The notes under the pieces were generated by a model. The model worked only from the letters and a program-made list of their open reading frames with translations. It was not told the origin of the DNA and did not search any database. This document shows, in pieces, positions 11,040 to 22,557 of a stretch of 64,000 bases of DNA; the stretch's first letter is position 1, and each line of letters starts with the position of its first letter. The stretch spans positions 3,162,001 to 3,226,000 of the forward strand of contig NW_026999295.1 in the NCBI RefSeq assembly GCF_037126465.1. Direction: 5' to 3'. The stretch is from Ornithodoros turicata (Eukaryota; Arthropoda; Arachnida; Ixodida; Argasidae). The position numbers were made by a program, and so were the translations under genes.

Positions 11040-14000
11040 CCTTCATTCTCTCAGTTCGGTACAGTACCATGTCAAAAAAATAGGTAATTCATTCCGAAAC
11101 ACACATGGGCGCAGCCATTTTTATGACGTAGATGCACGCGAACGGGCATTGTGACGTGTACGCGCCTCCGTACTTGTCAGTGGATTTCAGCTACGGCTTC
11201 TCGCGGCTTCACGTATCTGTGCTTGAAGGTGGCGGACAGCCGGGTTCCACCGTTCCGCGATAAGTAAACAATGCAGCAGCTGCTAACTCATTCGCGAACC
11301 AACCTCTGTGCGATGTTGTGACTGGAATTCGTCGTTTGTGTTTTGTGAGCACGTGCAATTTGTATCAAGTCGCGTCTGCGTTAGCCCCTTTACAGCACTT
11401 GCCCATTGTAGAGGCTGACGTTTCGACAGCCGTGTCAGCAAGAAAATGCCGACAGCGTTTTATTACTGCAGGAAAATTGTGCTATGTATTTGAGAAACCG
11501 CATACTGCTATGGGACAAGTTTTACGTACGATTTATCAATGTGCAACAGCGTCGACGATGGTATGTAACGACGAAAGACGTAAAACGAAATACAAATCAC
11601 ATTTTAAACTTCTTGTGGAATTCTGTACATTTTCCAGAAGCTTTCTTTGAATCACACACTCCCATGTCACGCTGCGTTGTGTGGTACGCTACAAACTACT
11701 GCATTTTATGTCTAACATCTGGATATTGTATGTAATGAACACCGTCGCACAAAAACATGCACACGAAAGCTCCAGTAGCCATGTGGTTGCACACTATGCA
11801 GACGCAAAAGAAGTACCAGAGCACATATTGCCACTTAGAAATGTGGTGTCTGAAGAGTTAGGGCATAGCATAGATCCTAGAAATCAGGCGCACCTTATCC
11901 TTCTGTAGAGTGCTCTTTCAATTCACAACTCAGCCCATCGGGTGTAAAAGTGCTAAAGGCAATTATGTGACTTGTCGTCAAGGGTGACATCACTGGCCAA
12001 CCTCGGGATTAATTCCGTGCTCAGGAATTATTGTACAAGTCACTTTGTATGTGGGACGTGATAAGCAATATGTAAGTTGCAACCTTGTCTGCAGCATTCT
12101 CGATTGCCTCTTACCTTTACAGTTCGAGACACGTTACCAAACCATTTGCAAATGACACTCTTACAGGGGCCGTGTAACTTGAGTTTTTAGTTTATAAAAT
12201 TTATAAAAATATAAGTATACAATATGTAATATGAAATTTATATAAAATCAAAAATAACATTTATAAAAAGAATTTATAAAAAAAAATAAAAAGGCTTCAT
12301 GGAAGTAATCCGTTAGCATACCCATTGCACATGAAGCACAATTGTATATGCTTGGACATCATCTAATTAATCTTCTGAACCATATGTGTGGCTGCATACG
12401 AAACTTTTTATGCGCATCCTCTACCTTCCTATTCCTACATGTGTACACGAATAACAGTGCATATATGTGAAGTGGCAAAAAGCAACGCTAGACCATCATT
12501 GTGCCCCTTTAACTTTTCCACATTTATGTCTGGTGAACAGGGAATATCTCACTAGAAAAGAAGACATTTGTGCATTGTTTGGCAAGCAAATAAATATATT
12601 TACTTACATTTTCCATAAATCCACAATGTTGTGACCTGGTGCAAATATTAATGTCAACAAGTAAAGTACTTACAAATTATTCCTATGTGCTCAAATGCAG
12701 ATATGACAATTCTGTTTTTGTACCTCAGCACAGTACAGTTTCAAAATTAACAAACTGCACAGCATCAGCAATCTTAAAGTATCTGAAGAGGGGAATCACA
12801 TAAAGCTTCAATAATAGACTGTGCAAACAAAGCTAAAAAAAAACAAAGTACTTCAAGAAAAATCTGAATAATCGGTTGCAGTTGTGATATGTACTACTAT
12901 GCACAGTTCATCAATGGAACATGTTACCTCATTGCATTGCCTCCATGTGAGCACTAAAACAGGCAGCTTTTTAGGTCGCTCTTTCCGTGTTTTTCTATTG
13001 TCTTTTTTTGTTTTCTGTTTTTGCAATAGCAAGCATGGCCATAGTGAATCACAAGCAGCCAAGGACAGGATGAGACATCTACAATGCGACTGCTAGCTCT
13101 AAACTGATGTATTTATTAGCAGACTCTGGAATATACACACATATGCTGCTAAGAAAATAACAATTTAACCAGAATAACAGACAGAATAGACAAGAATAAC
13201 AGACAAGAAAAAGGGTTATATATCTTCCCCTCTCCTCATTCTATTTCACAGGCAGCCCTAGTATCATTCTGAGTGTGTCCGTGCGTTTCCTTTGAGATAA
13301 CGTATCTCTGACAGAAGCAAATCCAACAGCGGACTGCTTACGGATGCAACCATCTTGGATTTCTCTAACCACTTGTTATTTAACCGCTGCCTTGAGCTGT
13401 GTGTTCTGAAAATTTAGGCAGCATCCAGAGTCCCTGCAATGTGTTGCCATGTTTCTCGAGGGCCTGTGTTTCACTATGGCTCTCAGATACAAACTACCCC
13501 ATTTCAACACAGTAGAAAACACAGATTTGTAAATAGCATCTCTTGATTGCACTGTACATACCCCCCACATAAAGGATCATAGTGGATACTACATCTTGTG
13601 CGATAATGTCAGGAACACAAAAAAGCTAGATTTGAAACCACTCTTACGTCGTAGTAGTAGTATCTGTGTGAAGCTGCGCAGTTCCTGTCCTGCAAATAAT
13701 TTAAACCATATGTTTCATCTGCCAGCGTGATGATCCCCTGAAAAGCAATTCGCACTTGGCGGGGACTACCGGTTCTGAAACCTATCCCTGACATGTGTAG
13801 CCATCAGGGAGGAAACCCAAGGGCTGCGGTGGAAAAGACAAACACACACGGGCTATGTTCTCTTTGTGTATCAGCTGCTTTGGCTACTAAGAAGAACATG
13901 TCCCAAATTAATATAACATGGCTTGACATGATACGCCAGCGAAAGCTAACCAATAAAATTAGTAGTTAAATGTACAATACGTAAACACTTGCCATAACAT

Positions 14001-14180
14001 GACAGTTTCCTTCCTGCATTCATGCGCTACCATTCAACCCACACAAACAGTGTACTGAATTTTTTTATAGCATTACAGGTTGTTTGACAGAACTTGAACA
14101 AGATTATATAGCACACGATAAAAGTAGAGTGAACATAATGTGCAGAAAAAATGGCTGCAAGCAAGCGAGCTGGTGAAGAC
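11040..14180. other. Non-coding interior of the TTAA element, left part
   Basis: About 3.1 kb with no open frame above ~110 codons that shows a domain, and AT-rich around 12180-12300. A moderately GC-rich block at 11100-11300 could be an old promoter or first exon, but nothing in it decides this. Confidence 0.4.
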
Positions 14181-14187
14181 GATGCAT

Positions 14188-14269
14188 ATGTAAAACCCCG
14201 AGACTAGGGAACACAAAGGGACATGTTTGTGTCTGTCCCTTCGTGTTCCCTAGTCTTGGGGTTTTACAT
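14188..14269. repeat. 82-bp palindrome (MITE-like)
   Basis: Arms beginning ATGTAAAACCCCGAGACTAG and ending CTAGTCTTGGGGTTTTACAT fold around a loop of about 7 bases, with only a few mismatches over ~35 bp. It is probably a short foldback or MITE. Confidence 0.7.
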
Positions 14270-14557
14270 CATGGATAATGTGCAGGTTTCTATTCACGCT
14301 TAATGGCCGTAGCAGTAATGCATGAAGACCACTGCTAAGTTGTGTTGAAAAACACCACTTTATGTTTGCCATGTCTAAATGAAACGTACCTGACCTGATC
14401 CAAATTAACCGTTCTGAGTCTGGAACACACAAAGAGAAAAACGCAACACACGCCACAACATTAACAGATAGCAAATGAGCTGTAGCGAGCTCCACCTTGG
14501 GACAAAGTCAACAAGTAATTCACCAAAAGTCAATGAGCGCCTGAAATGTAACATCTC

Positions 14558-14979
14558 CAGTGGCGTAGCCAGACCTCAAAGGTAGGGGGGGCTTGATACG
14601 AAAACTCGCCCCCCCCCCCCCCCTTCGCTGATCCTGTGTCGACAACACACACATACTTGTGCACACTGCAAACTGAGGATTAAAAAAGGGAACGAAAATA
14701 GTTTATTTAGACGTTCACAGTACGATTACATGTATGGGCTGTCATGACAAATGAAGTGGTGTCACGACATTGGAAGTATTTTGAAAAGGTCATACTTTGA
14801 AAACCATTCAAGAGTGCTTCTTAGATAGACGCCATGAACTGCAAGAACTTTCGCGATAGTCACACTGGTCCCCCCCCCCCCATATATTATGTTCTCGGAT
14901 TTGCACGATTTGTGTGGGTCGGTCCGTGGCAGGTAGGGGGGTTCGAGCCCCCCCTAGCCCCCCTGTGGCTACGCCACTG
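14558..14979. mobile_element. Non-autonomous hAT-type element with 8-bp duplication
   Basis: Starts CAGTGGCGTAGCCA and ends TGGCTACGCCACTG, perfect 14-bp inverted ends, flanked by identical 8-bp AACATCTC at 14550-14557 and 14980-14987. The interior holds C-runs and G-runs that are themselves partly inverted. There is no transposase. The 8-bp duplication and CAGTG terminus fit hAT. An intact duplication suggests a fairly recent insertion. Confidence 0.85.
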
Positions 14980-15295
14980 AACATCTCTGACTGGTAGCAG
15001 GACGGTCCACGTTCAATTCCTGGTGCTAGCACTGACTGGCTTTTTCATGAATTATTTGTTGGAAGTTTCGATGTGCTTGAGAACCATTCGTCAACCATTG
15101 TATCCTCATGAGGTGATGAGGGTTTGTCATCCCAAAGAGACTCCCTTTCTGGCATGTGTCCTTATGGATGCTCATCACTGCAGAAAAAAAGAAAGAAAGA
15201 AAGGAAAAGCATTTAATGACAAGAAATGGATAGTCGCATTTACTGTATAATGATTGTGCACAACAGAAAGAATACTTTTGCACAGAAGGCTGTAC

Positions 15296-15515
15296 TGTCT
15301 AACATCAAGTTACAAAATTCCAGAATATATGACATGTTGTAAGGTAGAGAATAAGTAGAGTTACTGAGTTGTGGAGTTGAGTTGAGGGGGAGTTGTACCC
15401 CCTTTTATTTTATTATATATGATTATATAATTATCTTTATGTCTGTACCACCCCTCGCTCTCTACATTACAACATGTTTTATATATTCTGGGATTTTGTA
15501 ACTTCATGTTAGACA
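15296..15515. mobile_element. 220-bp MITE
   Basis: TGTCTAACATCAAGTTACAA at the left is matched by the inverted TTGTAACTTCATGTTAGACA at the right. Homology of the two arms runs ~55 bp, through the ACAACATG motifs. AT-rich centre, no coding. Target duplication unclear. Confidence 0.75.
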
Positions 15516-16120
15516 TTAACAAGAGCAGCCTTGTGCACGAAAGTCTCGTCTCATTAAAATGTAGATGCTCTCAGCAGTCTTCTTTCTGTTGTGAATCTCT
15601 ATCGCAGCATACCTGCACATTGCTGTTCTACGTACTGTGATTTTGCAGTAAGAGTATGGACTTTGGGTAAAAAGACTACACAGCACTGCTCAGGTATTTT
15701 TGTCTATCGAACAGTATGTATGTATGCAGTATGCACACAGTATTTGTGCACCGAACCCACTAAACATGTAGTGAATGTGACATTGCCCACTGTAATGCAC
15801 CAAGTTGAACACAATTATTGTAGAATCCAGGTATTTTAGCTTACATGTCAAGCCAGTACCACACCAGTATCCAGTGTGAAGTTGTGATAAATAAATAGTT
15901 TCCATTTTTCTTAGCTCTCAGAAAACAGACAGTGAATTAATAAGAGTAGACAATGTTAACATGAATTCTGGGCTATTCTTCAGTTAAAGATTCACAGATA
16001 GTAAAGGCACCTTCCTCAATGGACGTTGATGACACTGAAAATTCTAAAACGTTATCAGAGGCGACATCAGCTTCGGTGTGTCAAAGGATTGTATGCATAG
16101 GTCGGCATTTTTCGAAATAT
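15516..16120. other. Non-coding interior
   Basis: No recognised feature. Open frames are short and AT-biased. Confidence 0.4.
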
Positions 16121-16124
16121 TCAT

Positions 16125-16480
16125 TCAACATCACATCATGTCCGGTTTTGCCCACAGCCCATAACATCACACCACCATCACAGCCCATCACATCATAACC
16201 CATCATTCAACATCAACATCACAGCTCATCACATCATAACCCATCATTCAACATCAACATCACAGCTCATCACATCATTACCCATCATTCAACATCAACA
16301 TCACAGCTCATCACATCATTACCCATCATTCAACATCAACATCACAACTCATCACATCATTACCCATCATTGAACATCACAGCCCATCACGTCATTACTC
16401 ATCATTTGACATCACAGCCCATAACATCATTACTCATCATTTTACACCACAGCACATCATATCATAGGTCAGAATTCAAC
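16125..16480. repeat. 41-bp minisatellite, array 1
   Basis: Units beginning CATCATTCAACATCAACATC start at 16201, 16242, 16283 and 16324, a 41-bp period, with degenerate units to either side. The array is built from CATCA words. A sister array lies at 19310-19660. Confidence 0.85.
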
Positions 16481-16499
16481 ATCAGAACTCATTCTGACT

Positions 16500-17194
16500 T
16501 CTGAGTTCAGCTTCATTGTGTATGATGGACTTTGTATCTGAACTCCAGGGACCGGTTATGAGACTGAGGGCCTTGTGTGCTGCGCATGCTTGCGTTTCGG
16601 GGCGACGACTTGGCTTCGGCGACTGTGCGTCCCGGCGGCTCAAGGGCAAATGTCATCTTTTGGGTAGCGGCCGTTTACAGTGACGTTCGTAAATTAAACA
16701 GGTGTTGTGTTGTTTGTGGTGTCGCGGGCGGGGCTTGGCGGGGCGCCCGCCCACTGCACGGAGCGAGCCTTCGCGGGGCGGGGTGGCGATGATAGGGCTG
16801 TACTGAAAGCGTGAATGCAAATACCAGGTGCGTAGGGTGAGGATTGGCGAGCGGCGTGGCGGTGGTATGCCAGGTCTTGGCCTAGGCCTCCGGTGGCTTT
16901 ATGGTAGAACTTTCTTCGCGCTGCGCTGCTGCTCATAGAGCTGGGGCATTTCCGCTGAACTGGGGCATAGAACATAGAGCATTTCCGTCTTCTGCTACGT
17001 ACGTGGAAGCTGGTGGTTGTGTGTGGGAGGAGGAGGGGATGAAACTGCTCGTCGGTACTCGGTGGTCCCCTGTTTTTCTGCGTGCGTTGAGATCTCCATT
17101 TTTTATTTTATTTTTATTTTCCTAGTCGTGTGGTTTTGATGTGCTGCTGTTTGAACTGCGGCTTCTAAATTAGTGCAGTGCAAATATCTAATAA
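16500..17194. other. GC-rich non-coding block
   Basis: 16560-17050 is much more GC-rich than its surroundings and contains GGCGGGGCTTGGCGGGGCGC-type runs. It could be a CpG-rich promoter of a lost gene. No coding frame is convincing. Confidence 0.3.
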
Positions 17195-17290
17195 GAGTGC
17201 GGATTTTCATGCAAATGCATGTTTTGTTTTCGCTCTCTCTTGCACATTGCGCTCGTATAATCACAGGGTATAATAATCAGGGCTCGCGTA
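17195..17290 (+). mobile_element. One end of the AGAGTGC transposon family
   Basis: AAGAGTGCGGATTTTCATGC followed by AAATGCATG matches the left end of the complete element at 62895-63448. No partner end was found nearby, so this is a solo or truncated end. Confidence 0.5.
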
Positions 17291-18679
17291 ATAATCAGGT
17301 GGTTATACAGGATGTTTATTTTAGCCTATACAGAAAAAAACTGTGAGAGCAGCAAAGATGTCGTTTTTCCAGCGGAGTTCTACAGCCAGGCGGACATCCT
17401 CTGGACGAAAGCGTGCAACTCCAAGTGACTAGCTACCTAAAATTCATTTATTAACCTTTTAATTAGGGGATTTCGGGCAAAAGCGAGATGGCAGATTGAA
17501 GGGCTATCCTAGTTGCAAGCCATTTCACGTTTAACAAATCCTGAAACACGCACGTGCGCACAAATATTCATCCCCGAATTTTAGTATGCAAATGAACCGA
17601 AACCCAAACCGCGATGACCGGGAACGCGTGGAGTACAGTGCTCACCCCACGTCAGTCGTCAGAGGGCAACGTGATTTGGAACGGTAGAGATGATTGGAAT
17701 AGGTGTCGCTCAGCATGCCAGATAAACCGCTTTCCCGTTTTGGTTTGGCTTGATATCGCCTATACGACGTGGGCCGGACAACATCAATATCAAGTTTGTC
17801 ACGCTCTATGTCAAACCTGGAAGAAACCCGCGCACCCATACGCAATTCCTTTGGGATCGTCGTAGTAATCAGTGATCCTAATCCAGAACCGGAGTGTATC
17901 AAGAACTCGACGGCGCTCGAAAGGTCAGCCCGGAGCCGGACAACGGTTTCGGGAGTTCGAACCGTCTATATACCCATTCCATTGCCACGATTAAGTGTAT
18001 AAATGTCCAGGCGTGAGAGCACACTGTACGTGAGGCTGAATCATTCTACAGGTATTTTCTTTTATGTGGGATCGTCTCTCTTGCAGTGTCTTCCTTGAAG
18101 TGCCGAATACAGTTCACCGACCATATACGTGCGGACCATCACAGTCGTCACTTTGTCTCGCATTTTGTAATAAATCTGTTACGCTGTTACTGACAGAAGG
18201 CAATGCAGAACGTCGTACTCAGAAACAACACACAAGTTCGGATAACAAAAAGACAAAAACAAAACTGTGTGCAATGAAAAATCGGGGCTGCGTCCCGAAG
18301 CTGTTTAGCATTATATATTGGGTTGCCGGCTGTACCGATGCAGTGTACGCGTGATTATAAACCAAAATTATGCATCTCAGTTTCATGCCACATTACCCTG
18401 GACAGTTTTTTTCATTTATGCTTGCATTCTGCTTTTGCAAAAAGTAATATAAAACTGTCATGCTATTTGGAAGCGTAATTTTTGGGCAGTGTGAACGAAA
18501 AATCATAACGCGGAAGTGCATTATTCTGTCGTTGCCCAAAACAACGTCGGGCAATCGATGCTGTCATTTTGTTTACGTGACAGTGACTTACCCAGAGTTC
18601 ATAATGCACGATACCCGTCCCATAATACCCGCGCCGCTTCTTTATGCTCTGGAGCCAACCCCGGCAACGCACCTGTTCT

Positions 18680-19045
18680 GAAGCGATGCAAATCAAACAG
18701 CGCGAGGGCGCCAAGGTTAACCCTCATTTTCTGTCCCTTATGGATGCCATCCATGTGCAGCGCCACAGAGTCCTCAACGCCAAATACAACGCTGAACGGC
18801 AAGCCCTTCCCCTCCCACACCCTGATATATCCGATATAACAGCCCACCGAGCCATCCTCACAACACCACACCTGCTCTGAGGCGAGGCGACGCAAAACTT
18901 ATAGCGCGAGCGCGCCAAGGTCAGCCCACCCCCCTGCTCCTTGTCATTCATCCAAGCGCAGCTCCGCCCAAACTACCGAGATCCAGACTCCAAAGCCTTA
19001 ACACAACGCTGAACTGCAAACATCCCTCCCCCTCCCACCCTCCAG
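18680..19045. repeat. Tandem ~200-bp duplication
   Basis: 18680-18830 and 18880-19045 share ordered blocks: GCGAGGGCGCCAAGG / GCGAGCGCGCCAAGG, then ACAACGCTGAACGGCAA / ACAACGCTGAACTGCAA, then CCCCTCCCACCC. No coding is supported. Confidence 0.55.
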
Positions 19046-19309
19046 AAGCAAGGTCACGCATACAATTGGAGCCTTCCCGCCACTACCGGTAAGCTCATAT
19101 TATCACAGTACACGAGAACAGGTACACTGAAGATGGGGCACCATATTCCTGTCTAGTCAACGCATACTTCTATAGGCAGTTGTATGCACGCCCCCCCTCC
19201 CCACCCACGACTAATGTCAACCCCACACCCTAAAACGCCGATTTCAACTTGAGAAACCCATCGCAGGGTCTTCAAATTCAACATCTCATCTTCACACATA
19301 AGTCTACAT

Positions 19310-19665
19310 CAAACTCAGCATGAAATCATTGCCCGTCACTCAACATTAATGTCACCATCACATCATTGCTCATAATTCAACATAAAATTCAAATTCACAT
19401 CACATCATTACCCATCATTCAACATCAAACTCAACATCACATCACATCATAGCCCATCATTCAACATCAAACTCAACATCACATGACATCATTGAATCAT
19501 TCAACATCAAACTCAACATCACATCACATCATTGCCCATCATTCAACATCAAACTCAACATCACATCACATCATTGCCCATCATTCAACATCACTCAACA
19601 TCACATAACATCATTGACCATCACTCAACATCACATCATTCTGAGTGATGTGATGGTGAATGATG
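19310..19665. repeat. 42-bp minisatellite, array 2
   Basis: Units CATCATTCAACATCAAACTC start near 19413, 19455, 19537 and 19579, a period of about 42 bp. The same CATCA wording as the 16-kb array implies one origin. The array ends in a short inverted segment (TGAGTGATGTGATGGTGAAT) at 19640-19665. Confidence 0.8.
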
Positions 19666-20255
19666 TCGGTGATGGCCATCATGATTGAATTCGCTGACCT
19701 ATGATTTGTATCTCCAACAGTAATCCAGCTAACAGTAACAAAAATGTGCAAAAGACAAATTAACTGAACTAATGTAACGTACCTTCTATATCAGACAGTG
19801 AAGCTTGTAACACCCCATCCACAGGAACCAGTGTCCAGACACAAAAGTGCTTGAACTGGGAGATAGCAGCTAATCGGAATGGCGACCTTTGTTTTCCACC
19901 CTGAAAGCACAGGTTGTAACTTTGAGGGCAGATTTAAAAGTGGTGTCAATATGTCTGCATGCGAGTGCACACGAAAAGTTGAACATAGATGAATACTCAA
20001 ATTATAACATCACATTGTCATACCTGTTGGTGGAGGTGGACTGCTACTAACGTGTCAGCAATTTCTTCATGACCAGATGCAAGCCAGATCATGCTTCATT
20101 TCCGCCTTCAGCGTGCACCTGTGATAATTCAGAAGTTAGATTATCAATAGTACTATTGTGTTGTTAATAGTGGTTATATCAGAGTAAGAGCAGTGGGACA
20201 GCTGCACAATCGATTCATTAAGCTTGCTATTTTTTATATCTGAACCTCGACTTAC

Positions 20256-20318
20256 CTTTTTTTGCTCTCGTTTTTTGCCTTGATCCTCCGTGGCACGTTC
20301 AAAATGTTATGCGTCGGG
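20256..20318 (-). pseudogene. THAP-like exon, 3' part with splice donor
   Basis: On the minus strand, reading on from the sequence at 32787-33012 with the Polinton ignored, the frame stays open (PTHNILNVPRRIKAKNESKK) to a GTAAGT donor at 20255. The Polinton and one GTCGGG copy interrupt the exon exactly here. The fragment alone is too short to identify; its link to the right-hand part comes from the shared frame and the target duplication. Confidence 0.45.
20313..20318. repeat. 6-bp Polinton target duplication, left (GTCGGG)
   Basis: GTCGGG directly before the left terminus, identical to 32787-32792. Six-base duplications are the rule for Maverick/Polinton integration. Confidence 0.92.
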
Positions 20319-20755
20319 AGTAGTACTATAGATTAACTCTGCAGCCAGGAAATGACGTCATCAAGGACGTATGACGTCACTCCAGGCCGCAGCCGCTCCG
20401 CCCTCATATCAGTGAGGTCAGTGGATAAGATAGCTAATCAGTGACGTCACATAGTTAATCTTAGTGATATGATATCAATGATAAGATTAAGTAACAATAA
20501 CGACGTCATGGTGAAACACACTAGGAATCGAACTTGGGTCCTTTAGGTTGTCAGACGAGCATCTTAAGCCACTGGGCCACGGGCTCTACCTGTTTACTTG
20601 TGTCGCTAATCAGAATAGAATCGTGTGGGGTGGAGAGGTCGTTTGATTTCTTTTACGCCAAGTGGCGTCATGGGGAGTTGAGTTCGTTCATCTAGAGTTG
20701 GCAGCACTTCCAGCAAATTTACCGCCCTTCAACAGATGGCGCTACTCGCGCCCCC
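20319..20755 (+). repeat. Polinton left terminal inverted repeat (437 bp)
   Basis: Matches the reverse complement of 32333-32786, except that it lacks a 17-bp repeat present on the right and has scattered substitutions. Contains several TGACGTCA-like palindromes and a tRNA-like segment. Confidence 0.93.
20519..20586 (-). other. tRNA-like segment in left TIR
   Basis: On the minus strand it reads GAGCCCGTGGCCCAGTGGCT, an A-box-like TGGCCCAGTGG, and later a B-box GTTCGATTCC at normal spacing. The anticodon, T and acceptor stems do not pair well, so it is a tRNA-derived or pol III promoter-like sequence, not a functional tRNA. The same segment is in the right TIR. Confidence 0.5.
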
Positions 20756-20919
20756 CCTCGCGCCTGCAGATTTTTGTGTCATGTTCAACAGCTTACAGCA
20801 TATTTTAAATTTGCCCGCCTTTTCTGACATTTTAAACTGATGGCGAATTCACTTTTGCCTCAACAGATGAAGCTATGACGAATTTCAAAAATTCCCGCCA
20901 TTAGTCCATTAGACTCCTC

Positions 20920-21180
20920 ATGATGATTTCGTTAAAAAAAATTACGAAGCACTTCTACGTCAGTTTACTGTCAAACGGCTCGAGTGATGTATTTCTTAAT
21001 AACACAAGGAGCAAGTTTAGAATGAAACTCGCTCACTCAGTGCAATTAGATCGAAACTGGCAGGTTGCTCTGACTGAGATGATTATTCCATTTGCAATCA
21101 ACAATAACACGAGGAGAGCCCCTCCTCGATACTGTAAGCATGAGAGAGCAAGCAAAATGTGGGAGAAAACATTATTGTAA
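20920..21180 (+). pseudogene. Inverted duplicate of the minor capsid gene start
   Basis: The first ~60 residues closely resemble the N-terminus of the minor capsid protein encoded at 31192-32241 on the other strand (shared patterns FYV.LLSN.SSDVF..NT.SKF and a later VAL.E..IPFAINN). Similarity ends after about residue 63, where unrelated sequence and a stop follow. The upstream DNA also resembles the region before the real gene. So the left end carries an old, truncated mirror copy of right-end sequence, extending the terminal inverted repeat inward. No function is expected. Confidence 0.8.
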
Positions 21181-21528
21181 ATTTTTCTCCATCCCTAACG
21201 AAACAGTAAAAAATAACGAGTATAAAAAAAGAACAAATTCATTCGCTTTTTCATGACTTATTTTTATTATAACAGTTAGATCACAGTTATCTTTCAAGTC
21301 TATAGTCATTTCAAAGAATGAGCAAGGCATAGTGCTACTCTAGTTTACAAAACAGTTGAGCTTCGTTGACATTTGGATTTTCATACTCTAATTCACTGTG
21401 TTATGCAAAGTAAGTAACGGACATATTGTAAGGCAATTACACACATCTCTCGCTGTAGGGATAAATATTCCTTCTATTGACGTTACATGACACAGTCAAC
21501 CTAACACAACATCGAATCGACATTTAAA
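21181..21528. other. Non-coding, possibly where the integrase is missing
   Basis: AT-rich with dense stops. In many Polintons an integrase gene lies near one end; no trace of its HHCC or DDE motifs is visible in 20756-22557. Confidence 0.4.
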
Positions 21529-21900
21529 TTAAGTCGATCCACATACATTGTGAGGACGACAATGAGGCAATGTTGATTTTGTGTTGGTGATATCCAAAGC
21601 GAACAGAAAGTCCAACAGATCACTGGTCTCTTTGCGGAGATTTTCCGACAAAAGGAGGTCATCACACTCAAGTCTTGACTGATGAAGTTGTAGGAAAACT
21701 TTCCCGTTGCATGAGAGAGTCTTAGAAAGGCTGTCTCGCTCCGATGAGGAGCAAAGTCGCTCTACACATGATGCCGACGAGCCGCTGGAGTTTCTACAGT
21801 GAGCCACCTTAATGGGGAAGTGACGGAGACAATCATGAACCATTCGTACTGCATTTCCGTGAATGCTACAATGAACTCGGATGCTAGGAACATTGAGCAA
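21529..21900 (-). CDS. Unknown Polinton-encoded protein, 123 aa
   Basis: Open frame with no recognised family. It has eight or more cysteines, several near the N-terminus with histidines (VHCSIHG, MVHDC, VAHC), which might bind zinc, and a Ser/Cys-rich middle. A TATATTTT sequence lies ~40 bp upstream of the start on the minus strand, near 21940, which favours a real gene. It sits in the part of the element where variable, lineage-specific genes occur. It could also be a remnant of a longer protein. Confidence 0.35.
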   Translation of the reverse strand: MLNVPSIRVHCSIHGNAVRMVHDCLRHFPIKVAHCRNSSGSSASCVERLCSSSERDSLSKTLSCNGKVFLQLHQSRLECDDLLLSENLRKETSDLLDFLFALDITNTKSTLPHCRPHNVCGST

Positions 21901-22192
21901 AGCTCAGTCTCACCAGAGAGGGGCTCGCAGCGATGGTGAAAATATAAGGATTTGACAGGCAGGCTACATGACTGCCCCCCTCTCTGGATTCGACGCTGTG
22001 CTAGGAGTTCTGTTGAATGTTTCAGCCATCTTTATGTCAAGGTTTTCTTTCCCATACTTTTATTGACAACTTCCACGTGACAACAGCGTGCCTTGTAGAC
22101 GTCATAGACACTAATCACCTCTTTCCGCAAACTCATCGCTAGCCTAATCTCACTTCGTTCCGCTTGACAACTTTTGCGCATTCGACATCGTG

Positions 22193-22531
22193 TTACATCT
22201 TTTCCTTCCACGTGATCGCTCCATGCATATGTCTTCGTGTTACATCGTTGCAGTCAACATCCTCGTTACTCACGGTCCGCAAACTCTTCGTTAACCTTTT
22301 TTTCTTTTTTCCTTTGCAAGTAGAGTGTGGGTAGCACTTTCGAAATCTGCTTTCGCAAAGGAAGAGATCCAGTGTCGTCTGCTTTTCATCACTTTTCCGA
22401 AGAGAGGCGAGCATGGAATGATAGCGACACGTGTTAAGAACTAAAACAAAAAAAACAAGTTGAAACGAAATAGTAATGTCTTCAAAGAGTGCTTGATTAT
22501 TATGTACATATTTCTGCTCACTTAAAAACAA
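22193..22531 (-). CDS. Unknown Polinton-encoded protein, 112 aa
   Basis: Not recognised. It has a hydrophobic stretch at about residues 22-34, a basic KGKKKKR segment near residue 75 (possible nuclear signal) and QTTLDLFL at about residues 51-58. That last segment resembles a PCNA-interacting (PIP) box, except that the final aromatic is Leu. The gene lies between two other minus-strand frames and ends 26 bp before the next stop region. It may be a real accessory protein or chance. Confidence 0.3.
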   Translation of the reverse strand: MFLSEQKYVHNNQALFEDITISFQLVFFVLVLNTCRYHSMLASLRKSDEKQTTLDLFLCESRFRKCYPHSTCKGKKKKRLTKSLRTVSNEDVDCNDVTRRHMHGAITWKEKM

Positions 22532-22557
22532 AATAAAATAAACTAGTGATTCTCCGA

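Noticed and set aside
15000..15050. tRNA/SINE B-box (GTTCAATTCC) beside the hAT-type element
   Set aside because: A matching A-box and stems could not be found; too weak to list.
16125..16480. CRISPR-like array
   Set aside because: Repeats are contiguous CATCA-word minisatellite units without distinct spacers, in animal DNA.
20519..20586. Functional tRNA gene in the Polinton TIR
   Set aside because: A and B boxes fit, but the anticodon, T and acceptor stems have several mismatches, so it is listed only as tRNA-like.
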